A DNA stretch of 64,000 nucleotides, taken from positions 1 to 64,000 of the forward strand of contig MEOE01000007.1 of NCBI GenBank assembly GCA_001768565.1, given 5' to 3'. Below, one piece after another: positions 1 to 8,635 of the stretch. The translations under genes and the position numbers were made by a program. Below the pieces are notes generated by a model. The model did not search any database and was not told the DNA's origin. It was given only the letters and a program-made list of their open reading frames with translations. This stretch comes from Bacteroidetes bacterium GWF2_33_16 (lineage in GTDB: Bacteria; Bacteroidota; Bacteroidia; Bacteroidales; UBA12077). How positions within the stretch are numbered: the first letter of the stretch is position 1; the number at the start of each line of letters is the position of its first letter.

Positions 1-40
1 TCTTAATGATAACAAAATAAATCTATCCTAAATTATTAAC

Positions 41-80
41 AAAAAAAAAGAAGCTGTCCTTTTGAGACAGCCTCTTCTGT
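41..80 (-). terminator. Terminator of tRNA-Gln(TTG)
   Basis: Read on the minus strand, a GAGGCTGTC / GACAGCTTC hairpin with a CAAAAG-type loop is followed by an uninterrupted run of T, directly after the tRNA 3' end. Confidence 0.8.
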
Positions 81-150
81 TGTCCGACAAGGATTCGAAC
101 CTTGACAGGCAGAACCAAAATCTGCAGTGCTACCATTACACCATCGGACA
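80..150 (-). tRNA. tRNA-Gln (anticodon TTG)
   Basis: A cloverleaf can be folded on the minus strand. Acceptor arms TGTCCGA and TCGGACA pair perfectly, the anticodon stem GCAGA/TCTGC encloses the loop TTTTGGT (anticodon TTG), and the T-loop has GGTTCGAATCC. No CCA is encoded. It has its own promoter upstream (CAAATTTA on plus at 168-175) and its own terminator downstream, so it is a separate transcription unit from the second Gln tRNA. Confidence 0.95.
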
Positions 151-167
151 ATTGTCTTTTGAGTTGG

Positions 168-197
168 CAAATTTATAAAAAAATAATTGTCTACAAA
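168..197 (-). promoter_or_regulatory. Bacteroidota-type promoter for tRNA-Gln(TTG)
   Basis: On the minus strand a TTTG (-33) element at 194-197 is followed after 18 nt by TAAATTTG (-7 consensus TAnnTTTG) at 168-175. The predicted start lies about 10 nt before the mature tRNA. Confidence 0.65.
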
Positions 198-223
198 TAA
201 TATTTAGGTATTTTTTGTAAAAT

Positions 224-253
224 AAAAAAACTCCCACTACTTGTGAGAGTTTT
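224..253 (-). terminator. Terminator of tRNA-Gln(CTG)
   Basis: On the minus strand AACTCTCAC and GTGGGAGTT form a 9-bp stem with one G-T pair and a 5-nt loop, followed by TTTTTTT. It lies between the two Gln tRNAs. Confidence 0.8.
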
Positions 254-256
254 GAG

Positions 257-329
257 TTGTCCGACTAGGTCTCGAACCTAGACTCTTCTGATTCAGAATC
301 AGACGTGTTGCCAATTACACCATCAGACA
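257..329 (-). tRNA. tRNA-Gln (anticodon CTG)
   Basis: Acceptor TGTCTGA pairs with TCGGACA, with one G-T pair. The anticodon stem TCTGA/TCAGA closes the loop TTCTGAA, giving anticodon CTG. The T-arm carries GGTTCGAGACC. It is a paralogue of the neighbouring TTG isoacceptor; together they read both glutamine codons. A rho-independent terminator separates the two. Confidence 0.95.
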
Positions 330-351
330 ATGTGAAAAACAATCTGTGTTG

Positions 352-381
352 CAAGTTTACAAAAAAAATCTCGTTTGCAAA
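352..381 (-). promoter_or_regulatory. Candidate promoter for tRNA-Gln(CTG)
   Basis: Minus-strand TTTG at 378-381, an 18-nt spacer, then TAAACTTG at 352-359, one base off TAnnTTTG. Spacing and distance to the tRNA match the perfect promoter of the neighbouring tRNA. Confidence 0.4.
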
Positions 382-397
382 TTATTTTCACTCAATT

Positions 398-1960
398 TTA
401 TTTGTCAGCTTTTGGGTTATATTCAACTAATCCTTTTTCAGTCATTATCCAATACTTGCCAATCATGCTTTTTCTTGAGTAGTACTCATCTGTTTCAATA
501 TAATCAAGCTGATCGAGTAAAGTTTCATCAATATAAATTACAGCTCCATCTGGCATTTTTACTTTTACATCTATTTCAGGAAATACCCATACATTATCTT
601 TTGACAAAGCATAATAAGCATCAAAAACAATTACTGAATCTTGTTGTGCACATTCATATTTTATCTTCTGAGTATTTTCTTCCGCTTTAATATGATTTAA
701 TCCTCTTCCGGTTTTTACTATTTCAATAGTGGCATTTTCGTTTAATGATCGTAAAATATCTATTTCCGGGTGAGCAAAGAGTGCTTTTTTATCATCTTTA
801 TCGTAGGTTATGGTAAATTCTCCATCAAAAATATAAAACTTCGACGATTTTGTGTTCTGGTTACTATTTGCTTTAAGGTATAGCACTTTACTATTCGAAG
901 TAATTACACTAATATTCTCAGAATTTTTTACCGATACCGATAAGTTTCGGACTTGAGAAAAAGATAATACAATAATAGCAATAAGACTTAAAAACCAAAG
1001 AGAGAAACCAATAATTGCAAAAGGTTTGTCGTTGATTCTAAAACGTAATAAAAGTTTCATTCCTGAGTAAATCAACGCAACAAGAGGAATAAAAACGAGG
1101 AGGAACATGCTTATTACAAAAATCCAGATTGTACCGGGATTTAAGAATGAATGCAACATGTCGGTATATACCAGTTGATTGTCGATAAAAACGTTGTTCA
1201 TAAAGGGCTCGCCAATAATTATCCAACCTGCAAGACCAATTAATAAACCAACACCTGCAATAATCATAGCCAGGCCAATTATTCCTCCAATAACTTTAAA
1301 GAAAACGACTATGATTTGCCCAATTGTTCTAAAAAATTCATCGATAAAACTTCTTGTTTGGTTATAACTTCTTGTGTTTTTGTAATTATGAAGATTTGAC
1401 TTTACTGTTTCAAATTCAGCTCTTACATTTTTTTCAATATCATTTATTGACATGTTCTCGCCGCGCATTTCGAGTTTTTGGGCAGTAGTATATGCCGGAG
1501 GTAATAGCGCCCATAAAATAATATAAATTATTCCTGCAACGCCCCATGCCAATAAGAATAATACAAACAAAATACGAATAATAACCGGATCGATATTAAA
1601 ATATGCAGCCATACCAGAACAAACACCTCCTAAAACTCGGTTGTCGGGATCTCTATACATTCTGCGCGAGTATGTATATGAACGAGCCTGAGCTTGTTCA
1701 CTGTCAAAATCTTCCGGGCGACCCATAATATCGATTACCTCATCAATATCTTCTTTGCAAAGAACCTGTTTTTGGTTGTTTATTTTTGTTTGTAGTATTT
1801 CTGCAATACGCGATTCAATATCAGAAATAATCTCTTTTCCTTCAGGCTCAGCAGAAAACTTCCTGTTTACATGAGCCAGATAGTTTTGTAATATTTGATA
1901 AGCATCTTCGTCGATGTTAAAAAATACACCACTTATATTAATCTTAACAGTCTTTTTCAT
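398..1960 (-). CDS. PspC-domain membrane protein, long form
   Basis: A 520-residue inner-membrane protein. Residues 1-90 are a soluble N-terminal module (ISDIESRIAEIL, IDEVIDIMGRPEDF). Residues about 97-155 are a PspC domain with the signature YRDPDNRVLGGVCSG and its hydrophobic hairpin. About four more membrane segments follow (about 212-248, 275-300 and 313-333), and then about 180 residues, probably extracytoplasmic. In proteobacteria PspC takes part in envelope-stress sensing; the role here is inferred only from that domain. It is the last gene of a minus-strand operon after a shorter PspC paralogue and a PadR regulator, 11 nt behind padR. The first 185 residues are clearly a duplicate of the 201-residue paralogue, so the long C-terminal part is what distinguishes it. 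Confidence 0.85.
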   Translation of the reverse strand: MKKTVKINISGVFFNIDEDAYQILQNYLAHVNRKFSAEPEGKEIISDIESRIAEILQTKINNQKQVLCKEDIDEVIDIMGRPEDFDSEQAQARSYTYSRRMYRDPDNRVLGGVCSGMAAYFNIDPVIIRILFVLFLLAWGVAGIIYIILWALLPPAYTTAQKLEMRGENMSINDIEKNVRAEFETVKSNLHNYKNTRSYNQTRSFIDEFFRTIGQIIVVFFKVIGGIIGLAMIIAGVGLLIGLAGWIIIGEPFMNNVFIDNQLVYTDMLHSFLNPGTIWIFVISMFLLVFIPLVALIYSGMKLLLRFRINDKPFAIIGFSLWFLSLIAIIVLSFSQVRNLSVSVKNSENISVITSNSKVLYLKANSNQNTKSSKFYIFDGEFTITYDKDDKKALFAHPEIDILRSLNENATIEIVKTGRGLNHIKAEENTQKIKYECAQQDSVIVFDAYYALSKDNVWVFPEIDVKVKMPDGAVIYIDETLLDQLDYIETDEYYSRKSMIGKYWIMTEKGLVEYNPKADK

Positions 1961-1971
1961 CTTGTAGATAA

Positions 1972-2298
1972 TTATTTGTTATTAATGGAGTTTACAGCAT
2001 TTACAAGTTCTTCCCACGACTTTTTAAGTTCTACCAAGGCTTCTTTTCCGGTGTCGGTTAGGGTATAGTATTTACGTGGTGGTCCCTGAGTTGATTCTTC
2101 CCATCGGTAGTTTAATAAACCGGCATTTTTCTGCCGTGTAAGCAGAGGGTATAATGTTCCTTCCACAACGATCATTTCAGCTTCTTTCAAAGCATTTATG
2201 ATATCGGAGGCGTAATAATCCTTGTTTTCGAGAATGGAGAGTATGCAGAACTCCAGTACGCCTTTTTTCATTTGAGCTTTTGTATTTTCGAGATTCAT
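1972..2298 (-). CDS. PadR family transcriptional regulator
   Basis: A 108-residue winged-helix protein of the compact PadR type. The N-terminal part matches the family (KKGVLEFCILSILE, then YASDIINALKEAEM), and the wing contains EGTLYPLLTR and PPRKYYTLTDTG. PadR proteins are usually autorepressors of small membrane-stress operons. Here it sits between two PspC-domain genes, 32 nt after the first and 11 nt before the second, the arrangement expected of a regulator of its own operon. The palindrome TAGTACTA, present twice in the operon promoter region, is the likely operator (inference). Confidence 0.92.
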   Translation of the reverse strand: MNLENTKAQMKKGVLEFCILSILENKDYYASDIINALKEAEMIVVEGTLYPLLTRQKNAGLLNYRWEESTQGPPRKYYTLTDTGKEALVELKKSWEELVNAVNSINNK

Positions 2299-2330
2299 GG
2301 CTTCAAGTTTATTTGATAATTCAGGAAATC

Positions 2331-2936
2331 TTAAAATTTCATGTTTTTCTTAACAGTTTCGAATTCTTCGCGAACAGCCTTTTTTATATTGTCAATGGTT
2401 ATAGGCTCTCCACGCATTTCAAGTTTTTGTGCAGTTGTAGCAGCTTCAGGAACAGCTATCCAAAGAATTAGATAAATGATTAGTCCCGATCCTAAACCAA
2501 AGAAAATAATTATAAATAATATTCTGAATAGTAAAGGATCGGAATTGAAGTAAGCACCTAATCCACCGCAAACGCCACCAAGCACTCTATTGTCGGGATC
2601 GCGGTATAGTCTTTTTGTTGTTTGATATGATGACATAGTTTTTCTTGTTGATTGATTGTTGGTTTGTTCATTGTCTGTTGAAAAATCTTGTGGTTCGCCC
2701 ATTATCGATATTACTTTGGCAACATCTTCTTTTGATATAACATCCTTTTTATTGCCTAATGATTCGGTAAATAATTCGGCTAACCTCGATTCGATATCAG
2801 AGAGTATCTCTTTATTGTCGGTTTCGTTGGCAAATTGCCTTTCGAGGGCAATTAAATAGGAGTGAAGTACTTCATATGCGTCGTCATCGATATGAAAAAT
2901 AAAACCTCCGAGATTAATTGTTACTGTTGTTTTCAT
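2331..2936 (-). CDS. PspC-domain membrane protein, short form
   Basis: A 201-residue paralogue of the 520-residue protein at the end of the operon. It has the same soluble N-terminal module (ISDIESRLAELF-like, VAKVISIMGEPQDF), followed by a PspC domain (YRDPDNRVLGGVCGG) with one hydrophobic hairpin. It ends just after the shared REEFETVKKN segment and lacks the further membrane helices and extracytoplasmic tail. It is the first gene of the operon, directly behind a promoter with two TAGTACTA palindromes. The two forms may assemble together, with the short one lacking the external domain; this is inference. Confidence 0.88.
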   Translation of the reverse strand: MKTTVTINLGGFIFHIDDDAYEVLHSYLIALERQFANETDNKEILSDIESRLAELFTESLGNKKDVISKEDVAKVISIMGEPQDFSTDNEQTNNQSTRKTMSSYQTTKRLYRDPDNRVLGGVCGGLGAYFNSDPLLFRILFIIIFFGLGSGLIIYLILWIAVPEAATTAQKLEMRGEPITIDNIKKAVREEFETVKKNMKF

Positions 2937-2950
2937 GTTTAATTAAAATT

Positions 2951-3021
2951 ATAGTACTATATAATGCATACAAAAATATATAACAAAGATATGAAAATAA
3001 ATTAGTACTATGCAAGACAAA
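2951..3021 (-). promoter_or_regulatory. pspC-padR promoter with paired TAGTACTA operators
   Basis: On the minus strand TATCTTTG (2984-2991) fits the TAnnTTTG element. A TTGC at 3012-3015 lies 20 nt upstream. One TAGTACTA palindrome (3003-3010) sits between these elements, and a perfect 10-bp palindrome ATAGTACTAT (2951-2960) lies between the expected start site and the ATG. Binding at both would block polymerase, fitting PadR autorepression. The sites are seen in the sequence; PadR as the binder is inferred. Confidence 0.5.
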
Positions 3022-3105
3022 GTAGTAAAATATTTTTAGTACAAGTATTAAGTTGTTGAAAATCAATTTGAAAAATTTTAATATATTTATAGAAAAATTT
3101 TAAAA

Positions 3106-3903
3106 ATGAAAATTCAGGGTTCTTTACTTAAAATGATAACTATATATAGTACCCCGGTGGACTATTATTTGGAATTAGAAAATGAGAAAATACATCTTAA
3201 TAATTTAATTGGTAAACAGCTTAAGTTAAGTTATTTAGGTGCCATAAATTGCATTAAATGTGGTAGAAAAACTACCAAATCGTTTCATCAGGGTTATTGT
3301 TATCCTTGCTATATGACTGCACCTGAAACAAGCGAATGTGTTTTAAAGCCAGAGCTTTGTAGAGCACACGAAGGAATCTCGCGCGATATGGAATGGTCGA
3401 AAGAACATTGTTTGCAAGATCATTTTGTGTATTTGGCTCTAACAAGTGGACTTAAAGTTGGAGTTACAAGAAAATCACAAATTCCTACTCGTTGGATTGA
3501 CCAGGGTGCTATACAGGCAATAAAAATTGCTCAAACACCCAATCGGTTTTTAGCCGGACAAATTGAGGTTGATCTGAAAAAATATTTCGATGATAAAACC
3601 AATTGGCGTAATATGCTGGTGAATAAAACTGATAGAGAAATAAACTTATTGGATCAAAAGAAAAAAGCTTATGAATTAGTACAAAAGAGATTTAAGCAAT
3701 ACTTTATCGAAAGTAATGATATAACCGAAATTCAATACCCTGTTATTGAATTTCCTGAAAAAGTAAATTCCATAGACCTGGAAAAAACAATTGTAATTAA
3801 TAACATACTTAAGGGTATAAAAGGGCAATATTTACTATTTAGCGAAGGACAAGTTATTAATATCCGTAAGTATAATGGATATAAAATAGAGCTAGAATAT
3901 TAA
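3106..3903 (+). CDS. DUF2797 domain-containing protein
   Basis: A 265-residue protein with a DUF2797-like layout. A Cys-rich probable zinc site lies at about residues 48-71 (CIKCGRK, then CYPCY) with further Cys/His (CVLKPELC, RAHEG). A region with HFVYLALTSGLKVGVTR and QIPTRWIDQGA follows, reminiscent of GIY-YIG-like folds. The biochemical role of the family is unknown to me. A second in-frame ATG at codon 10 (3133) could also be the start. Its stop codon abuts the stop of the convergent cyclase gene with no base between them. Confidence 0.85.
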   Translation: MKIQGSLLKMITIYSTPVDYYLELENEKIHLNNLIGKQLKLSYLGAINCIKCGRKTTKSFHQGYCYPCYMTAPETSECVLKPELCRAHEGISRDMEWSKEHCLQDHFVYLALTSGLKVGVTRKSQIPTRWIDQGAIQAIKIAQTPNRFLAGQIEVDLKKYFDDKTNWRNMLVNKTDREINLLDQKKKAYELVQKRFKQYFIESNDITEIQYPVIEFPEKVNSIDLEKTIVINNILKGIKGQYLLFSEGQVINIRKYNGYKIELEY

Positions 3904-6900
3904 CTATTCATCAATCTCTTCTAGCGCTTTGCGAATTTCTTTACGAATTATATCAAGCTGTATGTTTTTATTTACTTCTCGCAGTTTACGAGCTGTTTGA
4001 GTAAAATACTGATGGGTTTGTATAAATTTAATCTGATGATTATTCCATTCCTGCAATGAATCTATTTTCCCTCTTTCTTTAAGTTCTTTAAATAAATTAA
4101 CTGATACTGGCACAAAATCGATGCGGCCAAGGTAGTCGAGGTCGGCATCACACATAATTTCTTCAAGTAAATTGACAGGTTGAGGGGGCATTTGTGTACA
4201 AAGAATTAACTGTGAGATTCTTTCAATTTGCTTTTCGTTATAAAAATAAGCTGGTAGTATTTTGCGTGCTAGCTTAACGCTTTCTTCTTCGTGTGTATCG
4301 TAATCAACTAAATGACCAATATCGTGAAATAGTGCTGCTGTTTTTAAAACGAGCATATCATCATCTGAAACCTTCTCTGATCTGCCAATAAGCTCAACCT
4401 GTGTAACAACATCAATAGTATGTTTAATGTTATGATAATAGAGGTTTTTAGGTAATCCATCCTCAAGCTTTGTTAATATAAACTCTTCAATATCGTTTAA
4501 ACGAAGCAGCTGAAGCTGAGTAAATAAATTTTCATTAGGATAAAGGCCTTTAATATCACTTGCCAGATGCGGCATAAAGCTTTCAACAAAGTACATATCA
4601 AGCTCTCCCTTATGTTTTACAGGCATTTTTCCACGATACTGACAAATAAAGAACTCTTTTATAAGCATATAAGTGTTTTCGGTAACATTAATTTTACCGG
4701 GCTCACCTGCTGCCTCCATTCTACTTGCAGTATTAACAGTTCCACCCCAAATATCGTATGTGATTTTACTTTTTCCTAAAACGCCGGCTACTACGGGTCC
4801 TGTATCAATACCTATTCGCAAATCCCATATTCTCTGTGTGCCGTCTCCTTTTTCATGCTTGAGGTGTTTCATGTAATTCTGCATTTCAACGGCGGCTAAA
4901 ACAACCTCTACCGGGTTGGTGCGATTCTTTTCTGGTATTCCTCCTGCACACATATAAGCATCACCAATTGTTTTTATCTTTTCAATATTGTACTTGTCGA
5001 CAACAGAATCGAATTTTAAGAAAAACTTATCAAGCTCATCAATAAGCATTTCAGAATCCAATTGTTCAGAAATTTTAGTAAATCCCTGAATATCAGAAAA
5101 CAAAACGGTAACCATGTTGTAATGGTATGGCCCTGCTTTTTTCCCCGATTTTAATTCGGTTGCAGTAGTTTTTGGAAGAACGCGCTCAAGAAGGTTCTCT
5201 GCTTTTTCTTTCTGAATTACAACTTCTTCGGTTCGTTCATTTATAATGTTCTCGAGTTTAAAGCGTTCGCGAGCAAAATAATAAGCCCTCCATCGAATAC
5301 CTAAAAGGATTAAAAAAGTAAAAAACATAAAATAAATAAGATAGGCAAAAGGGGTCCTATAAAATGGGGTTTTTATAATAAAAGAAAAAGTAATTTCCGG
5401 AGATTCAATATCATAAATATTTTTTGCTTTAACTCTGAATACATATTTACCCTCATTTAGCTTTTTATAATCCTTTTTACTAATTGTCGACCATTCTGAC
5501 CAGGCTTTGTCGAAGCCATCTAACTTAAACTGAAATTGCACTAAATCTTCACTTGAAAACTCTGGTGAAGTAAAATCAAAGCATAATCTATTGTATGCAA
5601 AATTGATTTTAATAGGTTTATTATTATCCGAGGAGTAAAATAATTTTGTAGGCAAATTATATATTACAGAATCATCTGCAATTGAAATTTTATTAAAGAA
5701 TAATAAAATACTGTCCTTTAAAACTTCTTTGAATTTAGTATCAAATCGTATTAGGTTATCGAATCCTCCGAACCAAACAAATTCTGATTTATCAGAGTGA
5801 ATAGATGTAACCAGAAAATCATTCTTGCGGTTTATTTTAAGTGGAACATAATTAGGTACTTCCCTCTCATTCCAATAAATAACACCTGTTTTGTTTTGCA
5901 ACGACTTACTGTTAACTAAATTAATCCAAAGGTTATAATTGGCATCTTCCATTATTGGGAAAATCCATTTTGCCTTATTCATGGTAAGATTGCTAAACAG
6001 AGTGTCAGGATAAAAACCAGAGCTGGTTTTATTAAATCTAAATACCCCCTCCGAAGTTGAAAAAAGCACTCCATCATGAACCGAGACTAAAGTAATCCAC
6101 TCGGGGTTATTAAGTAAATTCTTAGATGTAGGGTAATGATCGAAAGCCAGTTCTGACTTGTACTCATTAAACGGCTGAATACAATATAAATCGTTATTTT
6201 TACTTATTAACCAAAGCGAACCATCAGTATCTTCGGCCATATTTATTATTGGTTGATTTATTCCATTTACAGTACCTAAAGATAAAAACGACCCATTTTT
6301 AAGTTGGGTAGCAGATAAACCTTCTTTTGTTCCAATAAAAATTAAATCACTATGGTTTTTGGATTGAAGGATGCTGATTATTTTATTTGAGTATTTAAGA
6401 TATAATTGATTGCCGATTATTTCATATATACCACGCGAATTTGAAATAAAAAGATGTTCTCCAAGCTGATGGAAAGCAATATTGTTGGAACTTGACCCAT
6501 AAACTGGGCTAAAAGATGAACATTCATGACATTGTTTATGGGTTAAGGTGTTTTTGGATTGTATATAAACACCTGTATTGGTTGCAATATACTGTGTATT
6601 ATTAAAACTTATTATATGAGTAACCTTTCCATTTATTCCTTGTTGTTTTCCAAAATAACAATATGCCGAAGGATATTCAATTCGACTTAATCCGGAGTTA
6701 TGTAATGCCCAAAGGTTATTTTCATTATCAACAAACAGATAATTTATGTATTCGTTTAAAAGACCTGCTAACTCAGGTATATGAGAAATGATTTCTCCTT
6801 TTGCATCCATAATAAAAATACCTGCCATTTCAGTTCCAATGGCATAATTACCATTGCTTAATATGCAACCCGATGTATAATTTTTTTTGGAGATTGATGT

Positions 6901-7644
6901 AATACCACTTGATGAAAGCTTTGTAAATGAAACATTGTCGACAATATAAAAATCAGTTTCGTTTTGTGTTTTTACTAGTATTTGATTATTGTACGATAAA
7001 ATATCGACGACAGGTTTGTCTGCAAAATATTTACTACTGGGTAATTGCTCAAAACTATCTCCTAATAATCTTAAAAGCCCCAAATTTTGTCTATATAAAT
7101 AAATAAGGTCATTTGCCTTAAATAGATTTAAAGGATCATTTCCTTCTTCAAGAATAGTAACCGTTTTTCCATCCCATTTATAGACAATTTTTTCAGAACA
7201 GAAAAGAATATCCTTTTTATAAGAAAAGACTTTTCTAATTTGTCCAACATTTTTTTTGTTTTTTAAAGAGTCTAATAAGGAAATAAAAACCAATTTTTTT
7301 GATTGATCCAACGAGATGATGCCAAATTCATTAAATGCACCAACATATATGTTATTATCTTGTCCAATTGCTATTGCTCTTGTTCCTTTTACTTTTATTA
7401 AGTCCCAGTTTTTACCATCAAATTGTAAAACACCATTGGAGTTGCAGATATAAATTATGTTTTCTTTACTCTGTGCTATTGAGAAATTATTGTTTTCAAT
7501 CCCATAATTTCGCAGAATAATTCTCTGAATATAAGGGTGGCAGAAATTGTTTGAATAGCTATTTAGGGTAGGGAATAATAAAAAAATACAATTCAGAATC
7601 CAAAAAAAAATGATATTTTTACGAAAATTTAGTATAAAATACAT
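3904..7644 (-). CDS. Propeller-sensor adenylyl cyclase with HD phosphodiesterase domain
   Basis: A 1246-residue multidomain signalling protein. Residues 1-31 are a signal anchor, and about 40-680 are a periplasmic beta-propeller of the two-component-regulator type. A Y_Y_Y domain lies at about 680-755 and a membrane helix at about 763-785, followed by a short coiled coil. A class III nucleotide cyclase domain follows (about 835-1010). It has metal aspartates in FSDIQGF and TIGDAYM, and Asn/Arg in VNTASRM. Lys in KIKTIGD and Asp in YDIWGG are the residues that select ATP over GTP. A C-terminal HD domain (about 1065-1200) has YHNIKH, FHDIGH and DADLDYLG, and its YHNxxH motif recalls cyclic-nucleotide phosphodiesterases. 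The protein could therefore both make and destroy cAMP under an external ligand; this is inference from motifs. It is monocistronic and divergent from the Usp gene. Confidence 0.9.
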   Translation of the reverse strand: MYFILNFRKNIIFFWILNCIFLLFPTLNSYSNNFCHPYIQRIILRNYGIENNNFSIAQSKENIIYICNSNGVLQFDGKNWDLIKVKGTRAIAIGQDNNIYVGAFNEFGIISLDQSKKLVFISLLDSLKNKKNVGQIRKVFSYKKDILFCSEKIVYKWDGKTVTILEEGNDPLNLFKANDLIYLYRQNLGLLRLLGDSFEQLPSSKYFADKPVVDILSYNNQILVKTQNETDFYIVDNVSFTKLSSSGITSISKKNYTSGCILSNGNYAIGTEMAGIFIMDAKGEIISHIPELAGLLNEYINYLFVDNENNLWALHNSGLSRIEYPSAYCYFGKQQGINGKVTHIISFNNTQYIATNTGVYIQSKNTLTHKQCHECSSFSPVYGSSSNNIAFHQLGEHLFISNSRGIYEIIGNQLYLKYSNKIISILQSKNHSDLIFIGTKEGLSATQLKNGSFLSLGTVNGINQPIINMAEDTDGSLWLISKNNDLYCIQPFNEYKSELAFDHYPTSKNLLNNPEWITLVSVHDGVLFSTSEGVFRFNKTSSGFYPDTLFSNLTMNKAKWIFPIMEDANYNLWINLVNSKSLQNKTGVIYWNEREVPNYVPLKINRKNDFLVTSIHSDKSEFVWFGGFDNLIRFDTKFKEVLKDSILLFFNKISIADDSVIYNLPTKLFYSSDNNKPIKINFAYNRLCFDFTSPEFSSEDLVQFQFKLDGFDKAWSEWSTISKKDYKKLNEGKYVFRVKAKNIYDIESPEITFSFIIKTPFYRTPFAYLIYFMFFTFLILLGIRWRAYYFARERFKLENIINERTEEVVIQKEKAENLLERVLPKTTATELKSGKKAGPYHYNMVTVLFSDIQGFTKISEQLDSEMLIDELDKFFLKFDSVVDKYNIEKIKTIGDAYMCAGGIPEKNRTNPVEVVLAAVEMQNYMKHLKHEKGDGTQRIWDLRIGIDTGPVVAGVLGKSKITYDIWGGTVNTASRMEAAGEPGKINVTENTYMLIKEFFICQYRGKMPVKHKGELDMYFVESFMPHLASDIKGLYPNENLFTQLQLLRLNDIEEFILTKLEDGLPKNLYYHNIKHTIDVVTQVELIGRSEKVSDDDMLVLKTAALFHDIGHLVDYDTHEEESVKLARKILPAYFYNEKQIERISQLILCTQMPPQPVNLLEEIMCDADLDYLGRIDFVPVSVNLFKELKERGKIDSLQEWNNHQIKFIQTHQYFTQTARKLREVNKNIQLDIIRKEIRKALEEIDE

Positions 7645-7737
7645 AACTTGTTTTTTCGAAAGGGAAATAGTACTTTTTATAAGTTGTAATTTAGGAAAAA
7701 AATATTACTCACAAGTCTAAAATTAGTAATAATATTT

Positions 7738-8568
7738 ATGGATAAGGAAAAACGAACAATTTTGATCCCCTGGGATTTTACAACTGTTGCAGATTATGCT
7801 CTATTACACGGTTTTAAAATTGCGAAAGGGATAGATAGTAAAAAAATTGCTTTAATTCATATTACTAAAAAAGAGAAAGATAATGAAGAAGCAATGGTTC
7901 GGCTTGTGCAGGTTGCTAAGGAAAATGCCGAGAAATTTAATATTGAGATTGAACCCATAGTACGCGAGGGAAGTATTTTTACCACAATTGGCGAAGTAGC
8001 TGCCGAAATAAATGCCGAGCTAGTAATAATGGGAACACATGGATTACATGGAATGCAAAAACTTACTGGTAGCTGGGCTTTAAAAGTTATTGTTAGTTCG
8101 AGAGTGCCTTTTGTTGTTGTTCAGGAACCTCCCAAAGACAACCCATTAAAAGACATTGTGTTTCCTATCGATTTTAAGTGGGAAAATAAAGAGAAACTAA
8201 ATTGGGCGAGCTATTTCTATAATTATTTTTCACCCAAATTTCATATTCTTAAACCAAATACTACCGATGTAGGGTTTATAAATAAAATAAAAGCAAATAT
8301 GACTTTTGCCAGAAAATTTATGGATGGTAAAGGTATTGCATATGAACTTTATACCGCCGATGGGAAAAAGAATTTTGCGATTGAAACTATTGATTTTGCA
8401 AAAAATATGGATGCAGATTTGATTTTAATTGTATCAACAAAAAACATTGGTTTTTCAGATTATGTATTGGGTGCATCCGAGCAGTATATTATTGCAAATA
8501 GCGCCAGAATACCAGTAATGGTTATTAACCCAAGAGAAGACCTCACTAAGTTTGAAAGTTTCGGATAA
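7738..8568 (+). CDS. Universal stress protein, tandem UspA domains
   Basis: A 276-residue cytoplasmic protein made of two Usp domains (about 1-140 and 142-272). The first keeps the ATP-binding pattern G-2X-G-9X-G-S in GTHGLHG and GSWALKVI, followed by VPFVVVQEP. The second ends VPVMVINP-like but lacks the glycine motif, so probably only one domain binds nucleotide. Tandem Usp proteins of this type are common in Bacteroidota and linked to stress and energy limitation. A clear terminator follows, so it is transcribed alone. Confidence 0.92.
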   Translation: MDKEKRTILIPWDFTTVADYALLHGFKIAKGIDSKKIALIHITKKEKDNEEAMVRLVQVAKENAEKFNIEIEPIVREGSIFTTIGEVAAEINAELVIMGTHGLHGMQKLTGSWALKVIVSSRVPFVVVQEPPKDNPLKDIVFPIDFKWENKEKLNWASYFYNYFSPKFHILKPNTTDVGFINKIKANMTFARKFMDGKGIAYELYTADGKKNFAIETIDFAKNMDADLILIVSTKNIGFSDYVLGASEQYIIANSARIPVMVINPREDLTKFESFG

Positions 8569-8596
8569 TAAAGTAAAATATCTAAATTTATATATT

Positions 8597-8627
8597 GTGG
8601 ATGATCCTTGGGGCATCCACTTTTTTT
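8597..8627 (+). terminator. Terminator after the Usp gene
   Basis: GTGGATG (8597-8603) pairs with CATCCAC (8614-8620) around a 10-nt loop, followed by seven T. It lies between the Usp gene and rdgB. Confidence 0.75.
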
Positions 8628-8635
8628 GAACAATT

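Noticed and set aside
3895-3912. Lost terminator or gene fusion between convergent DUF2797 and cyclase genes
   Set aside because: The stop codons touch without overlap, and both proteins end at natural family or domain ends. It is only a compact convergent junction.
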